From JAPLIS01 sp963719415 (GTDB lineage Bacteria > Babelota > Babeliae > Babelales > Vermiphilaceae), in NCBI GenBank assembly GCA_963719415.1, contig OY970383.1, positions 868,001 through 932,000 of the forward strand: 64,000 bases of DNA, written 5' to 3'. The notes beneath the pieces were generated by a model. That model saw nothing but the letters and a program-made list of their open reading frames with translations. It was not told the DNA's origin and ran no database searches. Below are positions 1 through 9,302 of this stretch, piece after piece. The first letter of the stretch is position 1. Each line of letters begins with the position of its first letter. The position numbers and the translations under genes are program-made.

Positions 1-163
1 CGTAATCTCCTTGTATGGTGATTGCCCAAGGAAATTGATCAGATGAGGTAGGGTAGTTATTATCAAGCAATATGACTGTATAGCCTTGATTGGCTAATAA
101 AAAGGCTATATGAGATCCTCTATAGCCTGCTCCTCCAACAACTAATACTGTTTCTTTTTGCAT
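1..163 (-). CDS. NAD-dependent epimerase/dehydratase, GalE-like (N-terminal part)
   Basis: The gene enters from outside the window and only its first 54 codons are visible, starting at the ATG at 163. They read MQKETVLVVGGAGYRGSHIA and onward, a Rossmann beta-strand followed by the GxxGxxG dinucleotide loop (GGAGYRG), then an acidic strand end (LLDN). This is how UDP-glucose 4-epimerases and related extended short-chain dehydrogenases begin; the usual Ile before the third Gly of GGAGYIG is Arg here. The expected role is sugar-nucleotide interconversion in the cytoplasm for surface polysaccharide synthesis. The exact substrate cannot be judged from this fragment. It lies just downstream, on the same strand, of the small exported protein at 196-576. 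Confidence 0.75.
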   Translation of the reverse strand, partial: MQKETVLVVGGAGYRGSHIAFLLANQGYTVILLDNNYPTSSDQFPWAITIQGDY

Positions 164-195
164 ACTATTTTCTTTTTAGTATTTATATAACTTAA

Positions 196-576
196 TCAAT
201 AAGTATCGTTATCGTCATCAGAATTTTCGTTCTCAGAATCTTCGTTCTCAGAATTTTCATTTTCAGTATTTTCAGTATGAGTAAAAGTTCTTACTTCGGG
301 AAGGAAAGGGTGTGTGGATCTTTTAAGTAAGCCTAAAGCAAGAAGTTTATAAGGTTCATTTTTTTTGAGTTCTTGGCGACATAAAGAGAGCTGTCTTCGG
401 CACAAAGAGAGTTGTTGTGAGTAGAGTGGAATCTGTTCTTCGTATTGAGTGAGTTTTCGTCTGGCTCGAGCAAGCTGTTGTTTGTGTGATTCTTTTTTTG
501 CTGATAACGGTCCTGCGATAATAATTGCTGAAATTATAATTATGATTATCGCTTTACAAGTATTATACATGTTCAT
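196..576 (-). CDS. Small exported protein with acidic Asn/Glu-rich tail
   Basis: A 126-residue protein of unknown function. An N-terminal hydrophobic segment rich in Ile (about residues 8-25) ending in GPLSAKK looks like a Sec signal peptide with cleavage near residue 26. The middle is a Lys/Arg/Gln-rich helical stretch containing a short duplicated motif (SLCRRQL then SLCRQEL). The last 25 residues are a low-complexity run of Glu, Asn, Ser and Asp encoded by 15-bp imperfect DNA repeats near 222-275. The ATG at 576 follows an AGGA ribosome-binding site. It heads a minus-strand series of exported proteins. No family was recognised; export is the only functional statement supported. Confidence 0.6.
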   Translation of the reverse strand: MNMYNTCKAIIIIIISAIIIAGPLSAKKESHKQQLARARRKLTQYEEQIPLYSQQLSLCRRQLSLCRQELKKNEPYKLLALGLLKRSTHPFLPEVRTFTHTENTENENSENEDSENENSDDDNDTY

Positions 577-771
577 ATTTTTTCCTACCTATTTTTGCTT
601 TTTGCTGTTCTCTTTGTATTTATTAATTATTGTTTTTTATTTTATTTTATCAATAAAGATTATTCGCTCGCAACAAATTATTATATGGCTATTAATTTAT
701 AGCGTAAATAGGGGTATATTTGGTTATTATCTAGAGAGGTTCGTATTAAATAAAGATTGTTGCGATGTCGG

Positions 772-2448
772 TTACTTTGGCGTCTGTTGCCAGATAGAAG
801 ATGACCCTGGCGACGGAAAGGCTCCTGATTGCGATTGCTGCCATATAGATTTTGGGAGTTCTCCTAATTTAGGCAGTGTTAACTTCTTTATTGGAGGCTC
901 TCCAGATTGATAGATATCTCTAATCTGTTGAGGCACTGGTTTTGTCTCATTTTCTCGTAATCGTACTATTTCGTTAGCGCGCGCAGTACCCCGTTCTGTT
1001 TCAAATATATGTTGCTCTAACTTTCTATCTGCTAAAATTGAGTTAATTTTTTCTTGAATTTGCCACAAACTAAGCTTTTCTTCGGCTATATACTTTTCTA
1101 TTTCATTATCTTGTACTCTATTTGGCGCAAATATATTTTGAGGCTTAAGACTCGGTTTATTATTGTCATATTGAATAAACTTATTTTCAAAGTTTCTTGT
1201 TTGCAAATTGAATGCTCTTATTTGAATAGCTTTTATACTGTTAGGGTGGTGCTCTAACTCATAATCTAATTTTTCTTTATTTATTTGCTTCTCTTGCAGT
1301 CCTATTATTCTAACGCCACCGCCAAGAATGAGATCTATTTCGGCTATTCTTTTAGCTTCTTTATCTTTTGCATCTTGTATTACTTTTTCTGCGGCAGCTA
1401 TTGTTGCAGCTTCAGCACGCTCTTCTGCTTCTTTCTGTTTTTTTAATTTTGCTAGTTCTGTTTTTGCTTTTTCTGCAGCGGCGGCAGTTGTGGCAAGTTC
1501 TAAGGCTCGTTGTTTTTTTTCGAATTCTTCTTTTAGTTTTGCAGCCTTTCTTGCCGCTTGCGTTTGCCTCTCTTTTTCTTCGTTTTCAAGTTTTCTAATT
1601 CTTTGAGCTTCTAATTCTCTACGTTTTTTTTCTTCTTTTTTTTCTGTTGCGAGTCGCTCGTTTTCGATTTCAAGTCTCTGTTCTTCTTTTTTTATTTCTT
1701 TTTCTTCTTCCAGTCTTCTTACCTCTTTTTCTTCTGAAGTTTCTAATTTTTTTTCTTCGATTTTTTGTTGGCGTTCGATTTTTTTCTTTTGTCTTACTTC
1801 TGCAGCCCTTTGTACATTTTTCTTTTGCGCTTCTGCTTTTTCTTTTCTTTCTTTTCTGATTTGTGCACTTATTTTTCTCTGCTTTTGTACTTCTAGTAGT
1901 TCTTGGTTAGCTTGATTAAGTTCGAATTCTACTGTTTTTAATTCCTTTTTTAATTGTTGCGTTTCAATTTCTTCTTGTGTTTTTTCTTGTCTTTCTTTTA
2001 ATATGTTTTGTTCTGCTCTGAATTTAGCTCGGTCAGTTATTTTTTGGCGAGCTTCTCTCTCAGCTTTTTTTTGAGCTAAAATTTGCTCTCTTTTTAAAAT
2101 AATGAGACGTTTTCTTAGGGCAATCTCTTGTTTTATTGCCTCAATTTTATGTTGGGCAACGGCAATTTTATTTTGGTTCAAGGCCCCTTTTATTTTTTTC
2201 AATCTATTAAATGTGGTAGAAAGTTGCTGGCCAACGCTTTCTAGTATTGGTATAGTCAGCGTCTTTTTTTTAATATCGATAGTTAAAAGTTGATTTAATA
2301 CTCTTTTTAATTGGGCGCGGGATGGAGTTTTTGATTGTATTTCAGCTTGTTGCGATAGCGCAGGTGAAGATGTAGGCGATGATGCGGCAGATAGATTTCC
2401 CATACTTGTTAATATACCTGCAGTTAGAAGAACATGATATATACGCAT
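772..2448 (-). CDS. Exported Lys/Glu-rich coiled-coil protein
   Basis: A 558-residue protein. Residues 1-22 form a signal peptide (hydrophobic stretch then NLSAAS), so export to the periplasm or beyond is likely. About residues 95-360 are almost continuously charged heptad-like sequence (Glu, Lys, Arg, Gln, Ala), typical of a long coiled coil. The last 190 residues are less charged and end in a Pro/Ser/Gln-rich tail. The ATG at 2448 has AGGA just upstream. The gene lies 28 bp after the shorter coiled-coil gene at 2477-3115 and shares its signal-peptide style and strand, so they are probably co-transcribed. No enzymatic motif was seen; a structural or surface-associated role is inferred only from composition. 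Confidence 0.7.
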   Translation of the reverse strand: MRIYHVLLTAGILTSMGNLSAASSPTSSPALSQQAEIQSKTPSRAQLKRVLNQLLTIDIKKKTLTIPILESVGQQLSTTFNRLKKIKGALNQNKIAVAQHKIEAIKQEIALRKRLIILKREQILAQKKAEREARQKITDRAKFRAEQNILKERQEKTQEEIETQQLKKELKTVEFELNQANQELLEVQKQRKISAQIRKERKEKAEAQKKNVQRAAEVRQKKKIERQQKIEEKKLETSEEKEVRRLEEEKEIKKEEQRLEIENERLATEKKEEKKRRELEAQRIRKLENEEKERQTQAARKAAKLKEEFEKKQRALELATTAAAAEKAKTELAKLKKQKEAEERAEAATIAAAEKVIQDAKDKEAKRIAEIDLILGGGVRIIGLQEKQINKEKLDYELEHHPNSIKAIQIRAFNLQTRNFENKFIQYDNNKPSLKPQNIFAPNRVQDNEIEKYIAEEKLSLWQIQEKINSILADRKLEQHIFETERGTARANEIVRLRENETKPVPQQIRDIYQSGEPPIKKLTLPKLGELPKSIWQQSQSGAFPSPGSSSIWQQTPK

Positions 2449-2476
2449 AGAGGATCCTTTTTTCTATCGGCAGCAG

Positions 2477-3115
2477 TTATTTTTTTTTATTTTTTTCTAA
2501 CACTGGCATATTGTCGTTGTTCTCTAAAGGTGGGGGCTCGTTTTTTTGTTCTTTTTTTTCTTCAGCTTCTTGTTGTTTTTGTTCCGCTCGAGCTTCTTCT
2601 TGTTCTTTTTCTTTTTTCGCTTTGACTTTAGCAGTTTCTAATTTTATATTTTCTATAGATTCTCGTAATCTGAGATTTTCAGCTTCTCGTTCTACTTTTA
2701 CCTTTTGTTTTAACCTATTAGTTTCAGCTTCTTGCTCAGTTTCTTCGGCAACTGTTTTTTGGAGCTCTTCTTGCCGAGGCTTTTCTTGTAGCAAAAGCTG
2801 CGGGTTTTTTAGAATCACGACATTTTTTTTGTTAGAGATTTCGTTTTCTATATCTTTGAGCTTTTTGATGATATTACGTTTCCTCGTGACATTTTTTTTA
2901 TTTGTGCCAGAAAATAGAGAATAGTTTTTTGGACTTTTAAGGGCTGCAGAAAGTTTATTATGCGTGTCTTTTAGTTTTTCTATGGTGAGATTTGATATAT
3001 CGGTTTCTGCAAGCGCATCGATTTTTTTTTTTGCTCGCGTCAGAGTGATTCCGGCAGCTAGATCGCCTATGCTAGCTATCATGCATGCAATGAGAAGCAG
3101 ATGGGGGGTGCGCAT
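2477..3115 (-). CDS. Exported coiled-coil protein
   Basis: A 212-residue protein with a signal peptide (residues 1-22, ending LAAG), a basic segment, and a long Glu/Lys/Gln coiled-coil stretch from about residue 100 to the C-terminus. The ATG at 3115 is preceded by AAAGGA. It is the upstream partner of the coiled-coil gene at 772-2448, with a 28-bp gap. It belongs in style to the other exported coiled-coil proteins near 39-42 kb but shows no clear sequence match to them. Function unknown. Confidence 0.65.
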   Translation of the reverse strand: MRTPHLLLIACMIASIGDLAAGITLTRAKKKIDALAETDISNLTIEKLKDTHNKLSAALKSPKNYSLFSGTNKKNVTRKRNIIKKLKDIENEISNKKNVVILKNPQLLLQEKPRQEELQKTVAEETEQEAETNRLKQKVKVEREAENLRLRESIENIKLETAKVKAKKEKEQEEARAEQKQQEAEEKKEQKNEPPPLENNDNMPVLEKNKKK

Positions 3116-3157
3116 ACAGAATCCTTTATTTTAAACTTATTATTATTGATAAGCTTG

Positions 3158-3186
3158 CATGTAGTGCCCCGCAGGGGCACTACATG
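3158..3186. repeat. Perfect 13-bp GC-rich inverted repeat (hairpin)
   Basis: CATGTAGTGCCCC is followed by a GCA loop and its exact reverse complement. It lies between the minus-strand genes ending at 3321 and starting at 3115. It is far more GC-rich than its surroundings. A T-rich tract follows on the plus strand only, whereas the flanking genes run on the minus strand, so a simple intrinsic terminator is not a perfect fit; an RNA hairpin insulating the two genes is plausible. Confidence 0.6.
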
Positions 3187-3320
3187 TATATATATTTTAG
3201 TTTTTTTTGGGGGTTATTTTTACTCCACTTTTCAGCGAGGGGTCCCGGTTATTTATTAGCGCTTCGCTCTATGCATAGAATAGCATTTTAAAATTTCAGA
3301 TTGCAATGGATAAGGTGAAT

Positions 3321-4907
3321 TTAAAAGGACGCTCCCATTTTAAACCATACAGTCCATCTTTCTATATGCGCATTATTTGCTCGAGAAAATTCATAGGATC
3401 CGCCCAGGTTGCCAAATAGTGGATATTCTCGATCATTGGAATGATAGCCAACAGCTCCAAAATAGGTATGTGTTATAATAGCAGGAGAAGCGGCGGAAGA
3501 GAGATCAAGATCGCTTTCTTTTATTATATTGTTGTCATAATTTCCGAGTTCATTTTCTACTAAATCTATGCTTTCAATAAACGGATTACCGGTGATATCT
3601 CGTACAGGATTTGTTTTGCCGCTGCCATCGAGATGCTTAATCGCAGGTCCTTCTTGCCATTGTGATCGTAGGCGGACTTCTTCGGCTCTGCGTGCAAAAT
3701 AGTTGTAGCCGCCTTCAGCTTGAAATCCACTGCCATCAGTAAAAGCAACAGCTGTAGTCATATTAAATTGAAAGCCAGGAGTGACGGCGACTTGTTGTGT
3801 TAATATGTTAATGCCCGGGGTAGAAAGATGTTCTGCTAATAGTTCGTTGCTGTTTTCTAAGTTTTTTGCAAGTTCAGCTTCTTTTTTATGTGCATATAAT
3901 TCTATGTATCTACTGAAGGGCTTATTTTTTAAGTCAAAAGAACGTACCTGGTTATTTCGGAAAAGGTATTCTGAGTGTATTGCATATTCCGTTCGTAATT
4001 GTCTATTTTTTCTCTCATCTTCCCAGATAAGCGCTCCAAAAGAAGCGCCAGTCATAAAAGCTGGATGGCCGCCATTTCCAACAATTGTTTCAAAAATCTG
4101 GTTTCCTCGTGACTTGTTTCCTGTTGGTATGAGAATGCCAATATATGATTCTAGGTGACAAGGGTCACTTTCTAGCCATTCCATACCGATTTTTGTTTCT
4201 ATGTCGGCAAGTTTGGTTTCCGCTCGTGGCAAAGCTATGCAGTTTTTACCAAAGATTTTGGATTCTATTCGTCCATACTTCCAATTTTCCTGAGTAAATG
4301 CTTCACGCATATCGGCAACTACGAGGTCTTTTATCAAAAACTCAGGGCCGCCTCCTGTATTTTCAACCTGTTCTATTAAGCGAAACTCATTTTTTATATG
4401 GGTGAGCGGCGTTGATATGCTGACAAAATAACCACGCTTTCTTTCATCATTTCTCCAAAAGCTTTGGCGATAATGGAGCCCGAGGCCAAAGGTGGTCTGT
4501 TTTGGATAGAAAGAGATTTTACTCCGAAAATTTTTATTATGAGTAAAGATGTTAAAATGTCCGGCAAGTATATCTTTATCTGATTCTTCTGGCCTTTCAT
4601 CAACAATTAATGTTTTTTTACCAAATGGGGTAAAATAGTGTTGTAATTTATCATTTTCTATCGAACAACCTCCAAATGCTACTGCTTGAAAGGCTCCCCT
4701 TAAGCCTTCTTCTCGCGCATGAAGTCGCTGTTGGCGAAATCCGCTGACCATCTCAGGGGACGATGATTGAAATTGGGGATGTATTGCAATATATGATCTA
4801 CCGGAATATTCTACATCATAGCTGCTTGCTCTGCAGGAATCAGCATGAAGACTTGATATGCTAAATAGTGAAAGAGCTAAGCAATAACTAAAAAATTTGT
4901 TTGACAT
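3321..4907 (-). CDS. Putative outer-membrane beta-barrel protein
   Basis: A 528-residue protein with a clear signal peptide (residues 1-22, ending LHADSC). The body is rich in short amphipathic, aromatic-containing strands separated by polar loops (for example GLGLHYRQSFWR, RGYFVSIST, GASFGALIWED) and the chain ends in WFKMGASF. A terminal Phe after alternating hydrophobic residues is the usual assembly signal of outer-membrane barrels. Early Cys residues (after position 24 and in the GGCSIEN segment) could form a periplasmic disulfide. The gene stands alone on the minus strand; the start ATG at 4907 follows a GGGAC purine run. No specific porin family was recognised, so barrel identity is inference from sequence pattern. 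Confidence 0.6.
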   Translation of the reverse strand: MSNKFFSYCLALSLFSISSLHADSCRASSYDVEYSGRSYIAIHPQFQSSSPEMVSGFRQQRLHAREEGLRGAFQAVAFGGCSIENDKLQHYFTPFGKKTLIVDERPEESDKDILAGHFNIFTHNKNFRSKISFYPKQTTFGLGLHYRQSFWRNDERKRGYFVSISTPLTHIKNEFRLIEQVENTGGGPEFLIKDLVVADMREAFTQENWKYGRIESKIFGKNCIALPRAETKLADIETKIGMEWLESDPCHLESYIGILIPTGNKSRGNQIFETIVGNGGHPAFMTGASFGALIWEDERKNRQLRTEYAIHSEYLFRNNQVRSFDLKNKPFSRYIELYAHKKEAELAKNLENSNELLAEHLSTPGINILTQQVAVTPGFQFNMTTAVAFTDGSGFQAEGGYNYFARRAEEVRLRSQWQEGPAIKHLDGSGKTNPVRDITGNPFIESIDLVENELGNYDNNIIKESDLDLSSAASPAIITHTYFGAVGYHSNDREYPLFGNLGGSYEFSRANNAHIERWTVWFKMGASF

Positions 4908-5228
4908 AGCTTATCGTCCCTTTTTTTATAGCAAGACTTTCTCTATTTTTAATTATTATTTTTTTAAAATATAACTTAGTTTTACTATTTAGGAATTGAT
5001 AGAGTCAATACTAGGGTCAATTAGCTATAGCTAGAATATTTTGCTTAGGCGCTCTAGGTGCTAATACCAGTTTGTTATCAATTGTTAAGATTAAGATAGG
5101 ATGATTGCTTAATATCGCTAGATTATATTCGGTGGGGCTGCAGGCCCACTTTTCAATAACCCCGCTTCAGGCGGGGTTAATTTATTAAGCTAGATTGTTT
5201 ATAGATGTGCGTGCATACTATCGTTCTA
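4908..5228. other. Intergenic region with two GC-rich hairpins
   Basis: About 320 bp between the barrel gene and hisS, both on the minus strand. No coding potential was seen. It holds an imperfect hairpin at 5132-5149 and the perfect hairpin at 5158-5178, clustered in the 100 bp after hisS. The remainder is AT-rich and presumably carries the promoter of the barrel gene near 4910-4990. Confidence 0.5.
5158..5178 (-). terminator. Likely hisS transcription terminator
   Basis: Stem AACCCCGC, loop TTCAG, stem GCGGGGTT: a perfect 8-bp GC-rich hairpin 50 bp beyond the hisS stop codon. A long T-run does not follow on the minus strand, so termination may be imperfect. A second GC-rich hairpin lies immediately beyond at 5132-5149. 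Confidence 0.5.
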
Positions 5229-6479
5229 TTATTTTTTTAAGTAAGTGATCACCTCTGCCTGAGAGACAGTGTCTTGTGTTCCCGTAAGCATATTTTTAAT
5301 CGTAATCATTTTTTTTTCTTGTTCATCATCTCCCAACAACAATACAAAGCTAGCGCCCATTTTATGCGCTTTATTCATCATATTTTTTATTGATTTATTA
5401 TCGAGTAACGTTTCAGTACAGAGATTGTGCCTTTGTAATAGGTCAGCGCAAAGAAGGGCTAATGTCTGTTGTTTTTCTGATAAAGGGATAACAACATGGA
5501 GCATCGGTTTTTGTTTAATAGAAAGGCTATCTGTTATGGGTTCCAATATGAGAGCCAGGCGTTCTAAACCAATAGCAGCACCTAGAGAAGGTACTGGTTT
5601 TTTTGCACCACATTGTTCTGCCAGTTCATAGCGGCCGCCGCCACAAAAAGCGTTCTGTGCTCCAAGGTCGGTGCTGCTAAACTCGAATACTGTTTTATTG
5701 TAATAATCAAGACCTCGCACCAAGAGAGGGTTGTAGGCGTATGATATTGACAAAATAGCAAGTTGCTCTTTGAGTTGTTCCCAATCGTTTGTGCAATCTT
5801 GGCAGAGGTGGTCAGCAATGAAAGGAGCTTTTTGGTATAGCTCTTGGCAACTGCTATTTTTGCAGTCAAAGATTCGCATACTATTGGTAGTAGCTCGTTG
5901 CGAGCAGGTAGGGCATATAATGGCATTATTGTCTGCCAAAAAGGATTGTAATATTTTTTTATATTCTGTTCTATCTGCTAAACACCCTAAGAAATTGATA
6001 AAAAGAACATAGTTAACGAGTTTAAGTCGTTCACTAAAAAAACGCTCAAGCATAACAATCATCTGTACGTCATGAGCAATGGAAACCGCATCAATAATTT
6101 CTATATTAAATTGGTTAAATTGGCGGTATCTTCCTTTTTGGGGTCGTTCGTAACGGAACATTGGGCCATGAGAAAATACTTTCCATGGTTGTTGTTGGAT
6201 GCCATGTTGTAAAAAAGCTCGCGTTGTTGGTGCAGTTGCTTCAGGTCGCAAGCAGATGCGTTCTGAGCTGTTCGGGTGCTGTTCTATGATAAACATTTCT
6301 TTGCTGATTACATCAGTTTCTGCGCCAAGGGTTCGTTTAAAAAGGTCAATTGATTCTAAAATTGGCGTTGTTATTTCGGTAAAATTGGCGTGTTGCAGGT
6401 GAGTACGGGCTTGATCAATAATAAAATTGTGTAACGTGAGATCGAGGGTATCATGAGTCCCTTTTATTTGATTGATCAT
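5229..6479 (-). CDS. hisS: Histidine--tRNA ligase
   Basis: Charges tRNA-His with histidine in the cytoplasm using ATP; a class II aminoacyl-tRNA synthetase. The 416-residue length matches bacterial HisRS (about 420). Visible motifs: class II motif 2 (FRYERPQKGRYRQFNQF, residues about 110-130), the HisRS-specific histidine-binding motif LVRGLDYYNKTVFEF (near 255-270), a GGGRYE turn, and motif 3 as LGAAIGLERLAL (near 300-312). The C-terminal 90 residues form the anticodon-binding domain. A CPTC...C...C Cys cluster lies in the middle insertion. The start MINQIKGTHD at 6479 is the canonical HisS N-terminus. It is a single-gene unit. Confidence 0.97.
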   Translation of the reverse strand: MINQIKGTHDTLDLTLHNFIIDQARTHLQHANFTEITTPILESIDLFKRTLGAETDVISKEMFIIEQHPNSSERICLRPEATAPTTRAFLQHGIQQQPWKVFSHGPMFRYERPQKGRYRQFNQFNIEIIDAVSIAHDVQMIVMLERFFSERLKLVNYVLFINFLGCLADRTEYKKILQSFLADNNAIICPTCSQRATTNSMRIFDCKNSSCQELYQKAPFIADHLCQDCTNDWEQLKEQLAILSISYAYNPLLVRGLDYYNKTVFEFSSTDLGAQNAFCGGGRYELAEQCGAKKPVPSLGAAIGLERLALILEPITDSLSIKQKPMLHVVIPLSEKQQTLALLCADLLQRHNLCTETLLDNKSIKNMMNKAHKMGASFVLLLGDDEQEKKMITIKNMLTGTQDTVSQAEVITYLKK

Positions 6480-6762
6480 CTGATTATCCTGATTTATAAA
6501 ATATTTTTATAGTTAATATTTGAGTAGTTTATTGTCTTGGCAATCTATTATTTTAAATTATTTATTATCTTAGGTTATCTGTTATTTTAAGCCATTCAAG
6601 ATTTTAAGCAATCTAGTATTTTGTGTAAAAAATTTTACGAGCTATAAAAGTTTTGTGTGTATAATAGAAAAAATAGTGTAAAATATGTTATAAAATAGGT
6701 ATTTAAAAATTTCACGCATGTTTTATAGTAAGAATATTTATATCAATAGATGGGGGTCTTTT

Positions 6763-7929
6763 ATGAGAAATTTGGCAAACAAAAACAGAGTAAAAAGAAA
6801 TATATGTTTTAGTCTGTGTGTAAGTATGTTTTTAGGGAGTATTGTATTTGTTTTTAATACGAGCGCCGCCATGCTTACTTCTGATCCTGATGCCACCACA
6901 CAAGAGAAAGCCTTACTTTTTTATGATCAAGATGCAGCTATGCGAGCTCGCGATAGAGCCATAAAATTAGCGCTTTCTTTATGTATTCCGAATCTAGGTC
7001 ATGCTTCAGTTATTTGTCCATTGGTACAAGATTATGATGATAGTATGTATGCGTTTAATTACGGTAGGCCTTTAACTCGCGCATTATCTTTATTTATCCC
7101 TAGTTCTGGCCCTCGTCAATTAATAAAAGGTTATAACGGATTAACAGCTGAAGAACAAGGAGAATGGCAAGAGAAATTAAATTCTGCCTTATGGAATCAT
7201 AATATAGTTGATGTTGAAAATGCTTTAAATAATGGAACTAGCGTAAGCAGCTCTTGCAGGAATCTAATTCGTTGGTCTTTAATGCCGTCTTTTGACGAAA
7301 ATGAAAAGTTTGATCCTGCTAGATTGCCAATTGCCAGATTATTATTAACTGAAGGCGCAAAGTTGCCATCGGTTAGAAAGATATTAATATCTGGAGATTA
7401 CTTGCAAGCGATAGAATTTATTCTTAAATACAGTGAAAAGTTGGATGAAAAAGATCTTGGGGAAGCGTTGATTGAAGCTGTACAATGCTCAACATTGCCG
7501 ATAATTAGGCTGCTTCTTGTCGGTGGAGCAAATGTATATACAGCAAGAGGTCACTATAGAGATCTGCGATATAGGGACCCTGACAATGTTAAAGCATACA
7601 ATTATGCGTTAGGTAGATTTCTTAATGCGCGTAACGCAGAAGAAACTCAAAAAGCTATAGAAGTATTGAAAGAGATAACGCATGCCGGTGGTTTTGATAG
7701 TGTTAATCTTGATCCTGTTTTTATTAATGATCGTCATAACTGGCCTCAAATAGACACGCTTGTAAGAGAAGGACAACGAGAACGAGAAAGTCATATTGGG
7801 CGATGTGTATCAGAAGTGTATCACCCTTGCATTGCTTCTATTATAGCCGGTTATGCAGCATCATGTCCTGAAGAACCTATTGTTCAAGACCTATCTTGTT
7901 TGACACCTGATCAACTATTGCTGAAATAA
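6763..7929 (+). CDS. Exported ankyrin-like protein, tandem family A, copy 1
   Basis: A 388-residue protein of unknown function. The start MRNLANKNRVK at 6763 is chosen because it has GGGGG upstream and matches the starts of the paralogues; an in-frame ATG 45 bp upstream exists but is not shared. Residues 1-36 form a signal peptide ending TSAAM. A conserved block with YDQDAAMRARD, LVQDYDDSMYAFNYGRPL and LTAEEQ follows. About residues 130-270 are helix pairs resembling ankyrin repeats (ARLLLTEGAKLPS, IRLLLVGGANVYTA). The C-terminus has the conserved VSEVY..CIASIIAGYAAS segment. First of four tandem paralogues; its 3' flank is nearly identical to that of copy 2. A role as an exported interaction protein is inference. 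Confidence 0.75.
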   Translation: MRNLANKNRVKRNICFSLCVSMFLGSIVFVFNTSAAMLTSDPDATTQEKALLFYDQDAAMRARDRAIKLALSLCIPNLGHASVICPLVQDYDDSMYAFNYGRPLTRALSLFIPSSGPRQLIKGYNGLTAEEQGEWQEKLNSALWNHNIVDVENALNNGTSVSSSCRNLIRWSLMPSFDENEKFDPARLPIARLLLTEGAKLPSVRKILISGDYLQAIEFILKYSEKLDEKDLGEALIEAVQCSTLPIIRLLLVGGANVYTARGHYRDLRYRDPDNVKAYNYALGRFLNARNAEETQKAIEVLKEITHAGGFDSVNLDPVFINDRHNWPQIDTLVREGQRERESHIGRCVSEVYHPCIASIIAGYAASCPEEPIVQDLSCLTPDQLLLK

Positions 7930-8038
7930 TACTATTTTCATGTAATCGTGATTAGTGCATAATATTGACAATAATTATTTGAAAAATTGAGATATGTTTT
8001 ATGTTAACAACATTTATATCAACAACTAGGGATCTTTT

Positions 8039-9220
8039 ATGAGAAATTTGGCAAACAAAAACAGAGTAAAAAGAAATATATATTTTAGTTTGTGTGTAAG
8101 TATGTTTTTAGGGAGTGTTGTGGCTTTTTCTAGCGTGAGCGCCGCCATGCTTGCTTCTGATCCTGATGCCACTACACAAGAGAATGCCTTACTTTTTTAT
8201 GATCAAGATGCAGCTATGCGAGCTCGCGATAGAGCCATAAAATTAGCGCTTTCTGTATGTATTCCGAATCTAGGTCATGCTCCAGTTATTTGCCCATTGG
8301 TACAAGATTATGATGATAGTATGTATGCGTTTAATTACGGTAGGCCCTTAACTTGCGCATTATCTTTATTTATCCCTAGTTCTGGTCCTCGTCAATTAAT
8401 AAAGGGTTATAACGGATTAACGGCTGAAGAACAAGGAGAATGGCAAGAGAAATTAAATTCTGCCGTATGGAATCATAATATAGTTGACGTTGAAAATGCT
8501 TTAAATAATGGGACTTGCGTAAGCAGCTCTTGCAGCCGTCTAATGCGTCAGATTTTAATACCGTTTTTTAATGGAAAATTTGATCCTGTTAGATTGCCAA
8601 TTGCCAGATTATTATTAGCTGAAGGTGCAAAGTTACCATTAGTTAGAAAGGCTCTAGTGGCACATAATCATTTATACACAGGTGGTCATTTGCAAGCAAT
8701 AGAATTTATTCTTAAATACAGTGAAAAGTTGGATGAAAAAGATCTTGGGGAAGCGTTGATTGAAGCGGTAGAAAACTCAACATTGCCGATAATTAGGCTG
8801 CTTCTTGCTAGTGGAGCAAATGTATATACAGCAAAAGGGCCCTATAGAGATTGGTCATTTTTGGACCCTGATAAGAATGCCACAGCATGTAATTATGCGT
8901 TAAGTAGATTTCTTAATGCGCGTAACGCAGAAGAAACTCAAAAAGCTATAGGAGTATTGAAAGAGATAACGCATGCCGGTGGTTTTGATAGTGTTAATCT
9001 TGATTCTAATTTTATTAATGATCCCGATAATTGGCCTCAAATAGACACACTTGTAAGAGAAGGGCAACGAGAACGAGAAGATCATATTAGGCGATGTGTC
9101 TCAGAAGTTTATCTCCCTCATATTGCTCCTATTATAGTAGGTTATGCAGCATCAAGTCCCGTAGAACCTGTTATTGAAGAACTATCTTGTTTGGCACCTG
9201 ATCAACTATTGCTGAAATAA
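8039..9220 (+). CDS. Exported ankyrin-like protein, tandem family A, copy 2
   Basis: A 393-residue close paralogue of the gene just upstream, with the same signal peptide (ending SAAML), YDDSMYAFNYGRPL block, ankyrin-like helix pairs and C-terminal VSEVYLPHIAPIIVGYAAS segment. It differs from copy 1 mainly in the middle, where a short insertion (VAHNHLYTGGH) precedes the shared LQAIEFILKYSEKLDEKD stretch. The ATG at 8039 follows AGGGATCTTTT. The upstream sequence (from about 7990) resembles the region before copy 1, so the duplicated unit includes its own promoter region. Function unknown; likely exported. Confidence 0.75.
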   Translation: MRNLANKNRVKRNIYFSLCVSMFLGSVVAFSSVSAAMLASDPDATTQENALLFYDQDAAMRARDRAIKLALSVCIPNLGHAPVICPLVQDYDDSMYAFNYGRPLTCALSLFIPSSGPRQLIKGYNGLTAEEQGEWQEKLNSAVWNHNIVDVENALNNGTCVSSSCSRLMRQILIPFFNGKFDPVRLPIARLLLAEGAKLPLVRKALVAHNHLYTGGHLQAIEFILKYSEKLDEKDLGEALIEAVENSTLPIIRLLLASGANVYTAKGPYRDWSFLDPDKNATACNYALSRFLNARNAEETQKAIGVLKEITHAGGFDSVNLDSNFINDPDNWPQIDTLVREGQREREDHIRRCVSEVYLPHIAPIIVGYAASSPVEPVIEELSCLAPDQLLLK

Positions 9221-9302
9221 TACTATTTTCATGTAATCGTGATTAATGCATGCTATTATAAACAAAATATATTCGCCTTATCTCCATAACAGGAAATTTT
9301 TT

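Noticed and set aside
449..910. Plus-strand open frame of 153 codons
   Set aside because: It overlaps two minus-strand genes with signal peptides and ribosome-binding sites and consists mostly of reverse-complement low-complexity sequence.
1328..2924. Several plus-strand frames rich in Ser, Phe and Leu
   Set aside because: They are antisense to the Lys/Glu-rich coiled-coil genes, whose AAA/GAA codons read as TTT/TTC on the other strand.
7609..7794. Minus-strand frame repeated inside three family A genes
   Set aside because: It recurs only because the tandem plus-strand genes are similar; it has no ribosome-binding site and lies antisense to a conserved coding block.
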